From Parabacteroides distasonis (GTDB lineage: Bacteria > Bacteroidota > Bacteroidia > Bacteroidales > Tannerellaceae), in NCBI GenBank assembly GCA_021531385.1, contig JAFBIR010000011.1, forward strand, positions 62,001 through 126,000: a stretch of 64,000 nt of DNA. The letters are read 5' to 3'. The notes under the pieces were generated by a model. It did not search any database and had not been told where the DNA came from. It saw nothing but the letters and a program-made list of their open reading frames with translations. Below are positions 9,410 to 16,654 of this stretch, in pieces (position 1 is the stretch's first letter; every line of letters starts with the position of its first letter). Position numbers and translations under genes: made by a program.

Positions 9410-10261
9410 TTAGGCCTTCACCACTTTGACGGCCACCCAATTATGGCGCTCCTTATAACCTTCTACCCGCAAACCGTTTCGCTGGCACTCCTCCGCGATA
9501 ATCGGGAGATCCTCCAGATAGAAACCGCTCATAAAAAGTTGGCCAGCTGGTTGCAAAGCCTCCGCATAATGGCGCATATCCTGCAACAGGATATTGCGAT
9601 TGATATTGGCAAAAATCACCTCAAAGGGCGCAAAAGCCGCAATACGCTCCGCACCTCCCAAGGCCACCTCAATCTCCGCTGTATGATTGAGCCGGATATT
9701 CTCCAAAGCATTCGTATAGGCCCATTCATCAATATCGATCGCTACCACCTTCTCGGCCCCTTTCATGCGGGCTAAAATAGCTAACACCGCCGTGCCGCAT
9801 CCCATATCCAACAAACGTTTTCCCGCCAGCTGTTCTTCAAGCATCCAACTGATCATCAGGTAGGTTGTCTCATGGTTTCCGGTGCCAAAAGCCATCTTCG
9901 GATCAATAATAATAGTATAGGTATATCCCGGCTCTGGTTCGTGGAAAGAGGCTCGAATCAAACAATCATTGCCGATTCGGATTGGTTTAAAATAGTTCTT
10001 CTCCCACTCCTCATTCCAATCCTTGCTCTCCACCGGCGTGCAAACATAGTGAATCGTTGTCTCCTCCAAAGGAAAGGCAGCCAAAGTCTCCTTCAACGCT
10101 GCCTCATCATACAACTGATCAGAGATATAGCCTTGTAAGCCTTGCTCATCCTGAGTGAAGCTCTCAAAACCAATCTCACCCAGCTCCGCAGCTAAGACAT
10201 CATTCAGAATCTCCGTCTCGATGGGAGATTGATAAGTGAAGCGAAGTTCGTAATAGTTCAT
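9410..10261 (-). CDS. prmA: Ribosomal protein L11 methyltransferase
   Basis: SAM-dependent enzyme that trimethylates ribosomal protein L11. The 283-residue protein has the N-terminal L11-binding domain (about 1-60), the FGTGNHETT motif (about 125-133), the SAM site LLDMGCGTAVLAI and the NINRNIL motif in the catalytic domain. It stands alone: a long hairpin separates it from the tusA-like gene upstream, and the YtxH operon starts about 95 bases downstream. Confidence 0.95.
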   Translation of the reverse strand: MNYYELRFTYQSPIETEILNDVLAAELGEIGFESFTQDEQGLQGYISDQLYDEAALKETLAAFPLEETTIHYVCTPVESKDWNEEWEKNYFKPIRIGNDCLIRASFHEPEPGYTYTIIIDPKMAFGTGNHETTYLMISWMLEEQLAGKRLLDMGCGTAVLAILARMKGAEKVVAIDIDEWAYTNALENIRLNHTAEIEVALGGAERIAAFAPFEVIFANINRNILLQDMRHYAEALQPAGQLFMSGFYLEDLPIIAEECQRNGLRVEGYKERHNWVAVKVVKA

Positions 10262-10306
10262 AATTCGTTGTCTTATAATTCAAGTGCAAGGATAGTGCAA
10301 ACCAAA

Positions 10307-10339
10307 CGCAGAAAGCCGGGCTCGCCTGTGCTTTCTGCG
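10307..10339 (-). terminator. Hairpin between tusA-like gene and prmA
   Basis: A perfect 10-base stem (CGCAGAAAGC, 10307-10316, with 10330-10339) encloses a 13-base loop and is followed on the minus strand by a moderately T-rich stretch. It probably ends the sulfur-transfer operon. A -7-like TATCCTTG follows it for prmA. Confidence 0.5.
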
Positions 10340-10388
10340 GAGGAGCAGCCTATCTTCGACACATCCACTGCAAAGTTAAACAAAAAAA

Positions 10389-10610
10389 CTATTTCTCAAT
10401 GACCACACGGTGAGTTGTTCCCTCCACATGTTCTACCGCCAAGACCTTAAAGCCCTGTTCCGCCGCACTGCGAGGCACGTTATTCAACGGTTCGCCTTCG
10501 CTCAACAACACCTCCAACGTATCGCCTTTGGCCATCTGTGCCAATTTCAGTTTCGTACGCACAAAAGTCATCGGGCAATGCTCTTGCGTAATATCCAATT
10601 GATACTTCAT
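10389..10610 (-). CDS. TusA/SirA-like sulfur carrier protein
   Basis: A 73-residue protein with the TusA signature EHCPMTFVRTKLKLAQM, in which the cysteine at residue 12 carries the persulfide, followed by an alpha/beta fold with GDTLEVLLS. TusA-like proteins pass sulfur between desulfurases and acceptors. It is the last gene of a trio with DsrE-like and ThiF-like proteins, 18 bases after the DsrE gene, which supports sulfur relay over other roles. Confidence 0.85.
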   Translation of the reverse strand: MKYQLDITQEHCPMTFVRTKLKLAQMAKGDTLEVLLSEGEPLNNVPRSAAEQGFKVLAVEHVEGTTHRVVIEK

Positions 10611-10628
10611 ACCATATCGCTTTTATAA

Positions 10629-11135
10629 TTAAACAAATAGCGTCTGTCCGCCCTCGGAAAGTTGCAAGAAAGTGGCCACGCCCAACACATCCTCCACCTC
10701 ATGCACAAAATCATCCGCTTCCAATCCCAACACATGCATCGCCATCTCGCAGGCATAGAGATGGACGCCCAATGCTTTCGCCGCTTCGACCAACTCCTCC
10801 AAAGTAGCCACATGATTCTTCCGCATCAACCAGCGGAACAGGCGAGGACCAAGGCCGAAAAGATTAAAACGACTGGCGGGCGTGCAGCGCAAACCGCCCA
10901 TCAAGAAGCCAAACAGTTTTTGCATCGGACTCTTACCCACAAAAGCATGTCCCTCTTTGCGCTTGATCGCGTCTAATCCCCAAAAGGTAAAGAAAATATT
11001 CACCTCATAGCCTACGGCAGCGGCTCCCGTAGCCAATGTGAAGACGGCCGTCAATTTATCAAAATCACCACTGAAAGCAATCAGAGAGAGTTTCTTTGGT
11101 CCCCCTTTTGCCTCTATCTCACTTAGTTTTTCCAT
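10629..11135 (-). CDS. DsrE/DsrF-like family protein
   Basis: About 168 residues of the DrsE_2-type family: an N-terminal beta strand KKLSLIAFSGDFDKL, a hydrophobic helix, FFTFWGLDAIK and the conserved segment LYACEMAMHVLGL with a candidate sulfur-carrying cysteine. The frame extends to 11189, but the ATG at 11135 follows a good ribosome binding site (AAAGGAAAAG) and begins the conserved domain. Neighbours on both sides are sulfur-transfer genes. The exact acceptor is unknown. Confidence 0.8.
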   Translation of the reverse strand: MEKLSEIEAKGGPKKLSLIAFSGDFDKLTAVFTLATGAAAVGYEVNIFFTFWGLDAIKRKEGHAFVGKSPMQKLFGFLMGGLRCTPASRFNLFGLGPRLFRWLMRKNHVATLEELVEAAKALGVHLYACEMAMHVLGLEADDFVHEVEDVLGVATFLQLSEGGQTLFV

Positions 11136-11173
11136 ACTTTTCCTTTCTATTTCCTTTCTCCTATGAAAGCCAA

Positions 11174-11977
11174 CTACCTGAACGAGCAACTTGTCTGCTC
11201 TTCCATGCGCAGCGTGGTTATAGTGGGATGCTCACCACAGAGCGAGCAATGGTTGTTCTTCGGAACCCGAATCTTATGAAAATCCATCGTCTTCGCGTCG
11301 AATGTCAATAGCTGATCAGTCAGCAACTCACCCACGCCCGCCAGATACTTCAACGTCTCTGCCGCTTGAATGGTACCCAACATGCCTGCGATCGCGCCTA
11401 AAATACCGGCTTGCGAACAGGTCGGCACCTCTCCTGCGGGAGGCGGTGCGCCAAAGAGGCAACGATAACAGGCCGTGCCTGGCAAATGGGTAAAAGTCTG
11501 TCCCTCAAAACGAAGGATTCCACCATGCGAGAAAGGCTTACCCGCCATCACACAAGCATCATTGATCAAAAACTTCACCGGGAAATTATCCGTCCCGTCC
11601 ACAATAAAGTCATACGGACGAATGAGCTCCAAAGCATTCTCCGCTGACAGGAAATCGGCATGAATCTGCACCTGCACGCCGGGATTGAGTCGCAAAAGTT
11701 TCTCCCGGGCAGATTCCACTTTCAGCCGCCCGACATCCGGAGTCGAATGAATCACCTGTCTTTGCAAATTGGATAGATCTACCACATCGCCATCCACCAA
11801 GCCAATCGTACCGACACCAGCAGCAGCCAAATAGAGCGCGACAGGCGAGCCTAATCCCCCTAACCCTACTATCAACACCTTTCCTTGGCGGATGCGTTCC
11901 TGTCCCTCCACCCCCACCTCTCGCAACAAGATGTGGCGGCTGTAGCGCAACAAATCCTCTTCGCTATAATCTATCAT
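11174..11977 (-). CDS. ThiF/MoeB/HesA family adenylyltransferase
   Basis: An E1-like enzyme of about 267 residues that would adenylate the C-terminus of a ubiquitin-like sulfur carrier. It shows the ATP-binding GLGGLGSPVALYLAAAGVG (about 34-52), the NLQRQ motif, a candidate active-site cysteine in PTCSQAGILG and two CxxC pairs (CYRC and CSLC) for structural zinc. The start at 11977 is preferred because AAAGG lies about six bases upstream; 11983 is possible and the frame runs open to 12088. No ThiS or MoaD carrier gene is adjacent, so thiamine, molybdopterin and other sulfur pathways all remain possible. Confidence 0.85.
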   Translation of the reverse strand: MIDYSEEDLLRYSRHILLREVGVEGQERIRQGKVLIVGLGGLGSPVALYLAAAGVGTIGLVDGDVVDLSNLQRQVIHSTPDVGRLKVESAREKLLRLNPGVQVQIHADFLSAENALELIRPYDFIVDGTDNFPVKFLINDACVMAGKPFSHGGILRFEGQTFTHLPGTACYRCLFGAPPPAGEVPTCSQAGILGAIAGMLGTIQAAETLKYLAGVGELLTDQLLTFDAKTMDFHKIRVPKNNHCSLCGEHPTITTLRMEEQTSCSFR

Positions 11978-12006
11978 GCCCATCCTTTCTTTATCAATAG
12001 TGGGCA

Positions 12007-12063
12007 CAAATGTAAAGAAAAAGATGCGTTTAAGGTAAAATCGAAGCGTTTTATCTATCTTTG
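12007..12063. promoter_or_regulatory. Divergent -7 boxes between ThiF-like and GH43 genes
   Basis: Plus strand TATCTTTG (12056-12063) points to the GH43 gene, and minus-strand TACATTTG (12007-12014) points to the ThiF-like gene. Neither has a convincing -33 box at 19-20 bases, so only the -7 elements are claimed. Confidence 0.45.
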
Positions 12064-12110
12064 CCACTGCCAACCAAACAACAGACAATCATATACAACA
12101 ATAGATAGCG

Positions 12111-13649
12111 ATGAAAAAGTGTATTTATATATTGACGTTCGCCGCTCTCTTCGCTTGGGAGAGTAAGGCGCAAAAAGAGACTTATTTCACCAATCCAGTG
12201 ATTCATGGAGACGTGGCGGATCCTTCGATCCTTCGCGACGGAACAACTTATTATGCGACGGGAACCTCCTCAGAGTGGGCGCCCTACTACCCCATCTTCC
12301 GCTCCACTGATTTGGTGAATTGGCAACCGATCGGGCATGTCTTCGCAGAGAAACCGGCCTGGACTAAATCATCGTTTTGGGCACCGGAATGGTTTCAACA
12401 TAAAGGGAAAACCTACATCTATTATACTGCTCGCAAACAGGCTGATAACCAATCGTGCATCGGGGTCGCTGTGGCTGATTCGCCCGAAGGCCCTTTCATC
12501 GACAAAGGTCCCGTCGTGGAGTTTGGCAAGGAGGCGATCGATGCCTTCATCCTCGAAGACAAAGGGAAATTATACATCAGCTGGAAGGCCTACGGATTAG
12601 ACGATCGCCCCATCGAATTATTGGCTGCACGCCTCTCCGACGACGGTTTGCGCATCGAGGGCGAACCATTCAGCCTGTTATGCGACGATGAGCGACAAGG
12701 TATGGAAGGGCAACACTGGTTCAAGCAGGGCGATTACTATTATTTGCTCTATTCCATCCGCGGCTGTTGCGGCCCCCAGAGTGATTACGCCGTCTCCGTA
12801 GCGCGCTCAAAACGACTCGAGGGTCCTTACGAGAAATACGCAGGTAACCCGATTTTGCACGGGAGCGAATCCGTGCGTTCCATCGGGCATGGCACACTAA
12901 CCGACACACCGGATGGCCGCCTCTATTACCTTTGTCATGCCTATAGTGAAGGAAGTGATTTCTATCAAGGTCGGCAGCCACACTTGCAAGAGCTGCGCAT
13001 AGGAGAGAATCTCTGGCCGCATTTCGTCACAGGCGAATACGCAAACCTCAGCCAGCCAATGCCTTTTCCAGAAACGGCACAAAAGCCAATAGCCGACTTC
13101 AGTGATGATTTTGAGGGAACGACTTTACGCACGGAATGGAGCTGGAACTACCCCTATGCGAACGTGAAAGCTCTCGTAGAAAAGGGACTCCTTCGTCTTT
13201 CCGGACAACCAATCTCCCATCCGGAGGCGGGAGTGGCACTTTGCCTTCGCCCCACCGCCGCACATTATCAGTTAGAAACGGTGGTACTCAACCAAGACGA
13301 GAGTTGGAAAGGAATTGGCCTTTATGGCGATGACCAGAACTGGATATCCATAGGTTGCCAAGCGGAAAAAGTAGCCATCAAGCTGTGGCTCAACGGAAAG
13401 GAGCAACAATTGATGGAGCAGCGCCAACCGGGCCCTATTACCCACCTGCGCATGGAGGTGACGGAGGGCATCCAATGTCGCTTCCTCATCAGCCGCAATG
13501 GTCGCGACTGGCAAGCCATTCCCCTATCGCTTTCTGCTGAGGCTACACAGGCCTTGACCCGCTGGGACCGCATCGCACGCCCCGGCCTTTACCAATCCGG
13601 CAAAGGCGAGGGTTGCTTTGGCTACGTGCGCCTAAAGGCATTGCATTAA
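12111..13649 (+). CDS. Glycoside hydrolase family 43 protein
   Basis: A 512-residue secreted enzyme: signal peptide (1-20, ending SKAQK), a five-bladed propeller GH43 catalytic domain (about 25-310) and a C-terminal beta-sandwich (about 325-510). The first blade has the catalytic base motif VADPSILRDGTTYYATGTS, with later SSFWAPEW and a GIGHGTL-like blade (SIGHGTL). GH43 enzymes cleave arabinose- or xylose-containing side chains; the exact linkage cannot be deduced. It is not part of a SusC/SusD locus, which is unusual for a Bacteroidales polysaccharide enzyme. Confidence 0.85.
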   Translation: MKKCIYILTFAALFAWESKAQKETYFTNPVIHGDVADPSILRDGTTYYATGTSSEWAPYYPIFRSTDLVNWQPIGHVFAEKPAWTKSSFWAPEWFQHKGKTYIYYTARKQADNQSCIGVAVADSPEGPFIDKGPVVEFGKEAIDAFILEDKGKLYISWKAYGLDDRPIELLAARLSDDGLRIEGEPFSLLCDDERQGMEGQHWFKQGDYYYLLYSIRGCCGPQSDYAVSVARSKRLEGPYEKYAGNPILHGSESVRSIGHGTLTDTPDGRLYYLCHAYSEGSDFYQGRQPHLQELRIGENLWPHFVTGEYANLSQPMPFPETAQKPIADFSDDFEGTTLRTEWSWNYPYANVKALVEKGLLRLSGQPISHPEAGVALCLRPTAAHYQLETVVLNQDESWKGIGLYGDDQNWISIGCQAEKVAIKLWLNGKEQQLMEQRQPGPITHLRMEVTEGIQCRFLISRNGRDWQAIPLSLSAEATQALTRWDRIARPGLYQSGKGEGCFGYVRLKALH

Positions 13650-13655
13650 CGTACA

Positions 13656-13826
13656 TTAATCCTCCTTTTTCGGTTTCTTCGGCATACGTTTGGCTTTCTT
13701 TAGCGCCTCCGAGATGATCCATTGCAATTGACCGTTGGTGGAACGAAACTCATCCGCCGCCCACGCCTCAATCGCATCCATCATCTCGGAATCAATGCGC
13801 AAAATAAAACTCTTCGTCTTTGCCAT
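13656..13826 (-). CDS. Arc-type ribbon-helix-helix DNA-binding protein
   Basis: A 56-residue protein read as MAKTKSFILRIDSEMMDAIE, then AWAADEFRSTNGQLQWIISE and a lysine-rich tail. The beta strand with SFILRI and the helix-turn-helix with FRSTNGQLQWII match Arc-family repressors. It starts 13 bases after the SPFH gene stop, and its end lies six bases from the convergent GH43 gene. A role in regulating the SPFH gene is plausible but not shown. Confidence 0.8.
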   Translation of the reverse strand: MAKTKSFILRIDSEMMDAIEAWAADEFRSTNGQLQWIISEALKKAKRMPKKPKKED

Positions 13827-13839
13827 ACGCAGCCGCAGA

Positions 13840-14784
13840 TCAATGATTCAACGTACCGGTATTCAAAACGGGCTGTGCGGAATCCTCGCCACAAAGCACG
13901 ACCATCAGATTACTGACCATCGCAGCCTTCTTATCGTCGTCCAACTCCACAACCTGCTCCTCAGCCAACCGATCCAAGGCCATCTTTACCATCGAAACCG
14001 CGCCCTCTACAATCTTCTCACGAGCGGAAATCACAGCCGATGCCTGCTGACGACGCAGCATAACTGCAGCGATCTCAGGGGCATAGGCCAAATAGTTGAT
14101 GCGGGCCTCCACAACCTCGATACCAGCGATCGCCAACCGTTCGTTCAGCTTCTGCTCCAACTGCTGGTTGATCTCCTCGCCTCCCCCGCGCAAGGTTAGC
14201 TCGCTCGTCTTGCCATCCACATCATCATAAGCATACTGTCCTGCCACTTGTCGCAATGCCGCATCGCTCTGTGTTTTCACGAATTGCTCCAAGGCGTTCA
14301 TGATGCTCTTCACGTCCGTACCGACGCCATTCTGCGTCTTCGCCATCGTCTGCGCATCAATCTCAAACATCGCCTTATAGGTATCGCACAATTTCCATAC
14401 CAGCACCAAACCGATCATTACCGGATTACCCACTTGGTCATTCACCTTAATCGGCTCCGCATCGAGGTTGCGCGCACGCAACGACAGTTTCTTCGTCGTG
14501 ATGAAGGGATTGACCCAATAAAAACCGGTCTTCGAGAAGGTACCTCGATAGGCACCGAAAAACATCATCAGTCGTGCCTCTCCCGGCTCCAGCATCACAA
14601 AACCGGCACTCATCACAATGCTCAGTATAAAAAGCAAAGCGCCTCCTAAGCCCAAAGGCACACTTTCGTCCTCCACGCCAATAATGAACGTCCCCACACT
14701 AAGCGCAAACAGCGCGATAATCACAAACAACATAAGGAACCCATTCAGGGTAACACCACCAAAAGCAACCTCTTTCTTCTCCAT
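13840..14784 (-). CDS. SPFH/Band 7 domain membrane protein
   Basis: A 314-residue protein with two N-terminal hydrophobic segments (about 10-30 and 43-65) followed by an SPFH domain (about 68-250) including EPGEARLMMFFGAYRGT, and a helical tail ending with LMVVLCGEDSAQPVL. Such proteins form oligomeric membrane scaffolds. It is paired with the small Arc-type gene downstream. A promoter lies about 80 bases upstream. Confidence 0.88.
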   Translation of the reverse strand: MEKKEVAFGGVTLNGFLMLFVIIALFALSVGTFIIGVEDESVPLGLGGALLFILSIVMSAGFVMLEPGEARLMMFFGAYRGTFSKTGFYWVNPFITTKKLSLRARNLDAEPIKVNDQVGNPVMIGLVLVWKLCDTYKAMFEIDAQTMAKTQNGVGTDVKSIMNALEQFVKTQSDAALRQVAGQYAYDDVDGKTSELTLRGGGEEINQQLEQKLNERLAIAGIEVVEARINYLAYAPEIAAVMLRRQQASAVISAREKIVEGAVSMVKMALDRLAEEQVVELDDDKKAAMVSNLMVVLCGEDSAQPVLNTGTLNH

Positions 14785-14863
14785 AACACATTATTTTTTA
14801 GTTGTTCTCAATCGGACACCTCTATTCGTGCGCACCTCAATAGATGATATCATTTTGATAGCG

Positions 14864-14894
14864 CAAATCTATCATACATTCTCGACTTTCGCAA
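14864..14894 (-). promoter_or_regulatory. Promoter of the SPFH-Arc operon
   Basis: On the minus strand TTG (14892-14894) is followed after 20 bases by TAGATTTG (14864-14871), close to the Bacteroidetes consensus. The predicted leader is about 75 bases. Confidence 0.55.
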
Positions 14895-14943
14895 GCGTTT
14901 CCACCATTATTTTTATCCTTTTCCCACGTTTTTCTCATTCAAT

Positions 14944-14990
14944 AAAAAAAGCAGGAATCAGGGGTGAAAAAACACAACCCTCATTCCTGC
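14944..14990 (-). terminator. Intrinsic terminator of the DUF6261 gene
   Basis: GCAGGAAT (minus strand, 14983-14990) pairs with ATTCCTGC (14951-14958), with further pairing inside, and is followed by seven T residues. It lies just after the stop codon of the DUF6261-like gene. Confidence 0.85.
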
Positions 14991-14998
14991 CCTCTCAT

Positions 14999-15835
14999 TT
15001 AAACCACATCAGGATTCTCCGGCTCTGCGGGAGGTTCCGGCTCGGGAGTCGGATCCGATTCCTCAGGAGTCGTCGGCTTAGCCTCCTCTCCCGGATTCGG
15101 CTTGGGACCTGCGCTGACACGCGACAAGGTCAGTTGCAACTGATAGATGATTGCATTCATCTCGTCGATGATCGCAGCCAATAGCTGCTCCTTTTCCGTC
15201 GATTTCTCGATCAACGCATTCGTCTGGTAAAGCGCATTGAGCGCACTGGCCAAGTCCTTAAAAGCCTGGTCCACAGACGGACGGATTTTACTCATCGTCA
15301 GGGCTGTCCCCCTTTCGAGCCGACAGCGAGAGCGTTGGAGATACAAGGCATTAAACTCCTGATTGTAACGCTCCAACTGATTGAGCGACGCGGTCAACCG
15401 CAGGGTCTCTACATGAGGCGCACAATCCGCTTCCCGCATACGCTCGATAAAATCCGTCAAGGCACCCGTCGTGTCCGCATAGCGCATCCGCTTACAGATC
15501 CGATAAACATTCAACTCGAAAACCAGCTCCTTGCTGGCTTCCATCATTGACGCTTCGGGTGATTTCAACTCGTTGTCAATCGTCGTCTCGATGTGCATAA
15601 ATTGCCCAATCCGAGCCCGATGCAACTCCTCTATTTGGGGTGTATCTTTCAAGGAGCGGTTATAGAGATAGACCTCTTTCTCCTGTTGATACAGAGCAGC
15701 ATAGTTATCTCTCAACTCCTGCACTCCCAAACGCTCCGCCTGTTCCGTTGAGATCGCATTCAGCAAATCTCCATGAACCTGGAGATGTCCGGCATTTAAA
15801 GCTCGCCGAAAGCTATTGCTCATTATTTTTCTCAT
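14999..15835 (-). CDS. DUF6261-like protein
   Basis: A 278-residue, almost entirely helical protein beginning FRRALNAGHLQVHGDLLNAI, which resembles the start of DUF6261 proteins common in Bacteroidales. Two helical repeats (about 10-120 and 120-230) are followed by a low-complexity tail rich in Pro and Glu (about 240-278). A second possible start lies four residues downstream (15823). Function is unknown; no neighbours on the same transcript are evident. Confidence 0.65.
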   Translation of the reverse strand: MRKIMSNSFRRALNAGHLQVHGDLLNAISTEQAERLGVQELRDNYAALYQQEKEVYLYNRSLKDTPQIEELHRARIGQFMHIETTIDNELKSPEASMMEASKELVFELNVYRICKRMRYADTTGALTDFIERMREADCAPHVETLRLTASLNQLERYNQEFNALYLQRSRCRLERGTALTMSKIRPSVDQAFKDLASALNALYQTNALIEKSTEKEQLLAAIIDEMNAIIYQLQLTLSRVSAGPKPNPGEEAKPTTPEESDPTPEPEPPAEPENPDVV

Positions 15836-16106
15836 ATCACAAAAAAATAATACTATTTAACAATAATAATCCTTAGGCAAGCATATACAATGCAAGACTT
15901 TCTACTCCATTTACCCTGACAAAACAGGGAGCAATATATCCAAAATTTATGAACCTGAAATTTAATGGCCTCTCTTGAAGGGCTTCTCACCATTTAAGAA
16001 GCTTGATGTTGGGCATCTGCTTCTTTTAAAAAGAATTTGTGGAAGTTTGCCTCGGTGTTTGTTTGCTTCTCCCTTTGAAGCACTTCACCTTCTAACTTTC
16101 CGACCG

Positions 16107-16138
16107 CGAACATAGTATAGTTTTTCCAATCCACCAAA
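16107..16138 (-). promoter_or_regulatory. Candidate promoter downstream of cassette A repeats
   Basis: Minus-strand TTTG (16135-16138) is followed after 20 bases by TATGTTCG (16107-16114), a near match. It would produce an RNA running towards the DUF6261 gene with a leader of about 260 bases. A short frame starting with the ATG inside the -7 box (39 codons, ending at 15994) is therefore less likely to be a gene. Otherwise 15836-16106 shows only small hairpins (for example CCCTG/CAGGG near 15921-15936). Confidence 0.35.
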
Positions 16139-16157
16139 TTTTTCTCAATTTTTTTCT

Positions 16158-16322
16158 GCGAAATCTTCCCGCGGCTCGCGAGAAGCAATTTCACCCTGAA
16201 AAAAGGTCGCCGCGGCTCGCGAGAGCAAATATCACCTCGTAAAAAAGCCGCCGCGACTCGCGAGAGCAAATATCACCCCTGAAAAAGGCTCTCGCGGCTC
16301 GCGGGAAGAATTTGCAAGTCCT
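16158..16322 (-). repeat. Four 41-bp GC-rich tandem repeats (cassette A end)
   Basis: The core CGCGGCTCGC (third copy CGCGACTCGC) begins at 16170, 16211, 16252 and 16293, an exact 41-base period. Each core is followed by A/T-rich sequence with the motif TCACCCCTGAAAAA or close variants. In the orientation of cassette A the unit matches the six-copy array at the end of cassette B. The cores are partly self-complementary (CTCGCGAG, CGCGAGCCGCG) and can form small stable hairpins. Confidence 0.9.
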
Positions 16323-16325
16323 TTT

Positions 16326-16380
16326 TCAACGAGGGAGCACGACACGAACACAGCTTGAGAGCAAAGTCGCCTCCCTCATT
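16326..16380 (-). pseudogene. Remnant of a WHH-type nuclease gene
   Basis: Fifteen bases after the small-protein stop, the minus strand carries ATGAGGGAGGCGAC (16366-16379), identical to codons in the middle of the cassette B nuclease gene (54268-54281). It is followed about 20 bases later by GTGTCGTGCTCCCTCGTTGA, matching that gene with three changes. A one-base length difference shifts the frame between the blocks. The first 70 or so codons and the WHH active-site region are missing, so this is a deletion remnant. Confidence 0.6.
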
Positions 16381-16394
16381 GAGTCTTCAATCGA

Positions 16395-16616
16395 TTACCT
16401 AATCCTTTGCACATCCAAATAGACGGTAGAGAGGATACCCGCTTTTTGGGCATCAATGCCATAGATACGATAAAAAGCATCGGCCACAGCCTGTCCGCCA
16501 TTCGTTGTCAACGGATTAGATAAGGAATTGGTTACCACCTCCACACTCATTCCTTTCTCTACGCGAATACCATTCGTATTCTTCATCTGCTTTACTGTTA
16601 CTCTGAAAAGTGCCAT
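16395..16616 (-). CDS. Small DUF6140-like protein, cassette A copy
   Basis: A 73-residue protein beginning MALFRVTVKQMKNTNGIRVE. It differs from the cassette B copy (53820-54041) at only two residues (Q/K and R/G), yet about 24 codons differ synonymously, so the protein sequence is held constant by selection. It resembles the small DUF6140 proteins of Bacteroidales (name from memory). No catalytic motif or membrane segment is visible; a compact beta-rich fold is likely. It begins 38 bases after the 549-residue gene and precedes a nuclease remnant and the 41-bp repeats. Confidence 0.8.
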   Translation of the reverse strand: MALFRVTVKQMKNTNGIRVEKGMSVEVVTNSLSNPLTTNGGQAVADAFYRIYGIDAQKAGILSTVYLDVQRIR

Positions 16617-16654
16617 AAGTAATTCTCTTTTTGTTCTTTGTATATGAAAATATA

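Noticed and set aside
12111-13649. GH43 gene as part of a polysaccharide-utilisation locus.
   Set aside because: No SusC/SusD pair, regulator or other glycosidase is adjacent.
15994-16269. 91-codon minus-strand frame across the cassette A repeats.
   Set aside because: More than half of it is repeat sequence; the non-repeat part begins inside a likely -7 promoter box.
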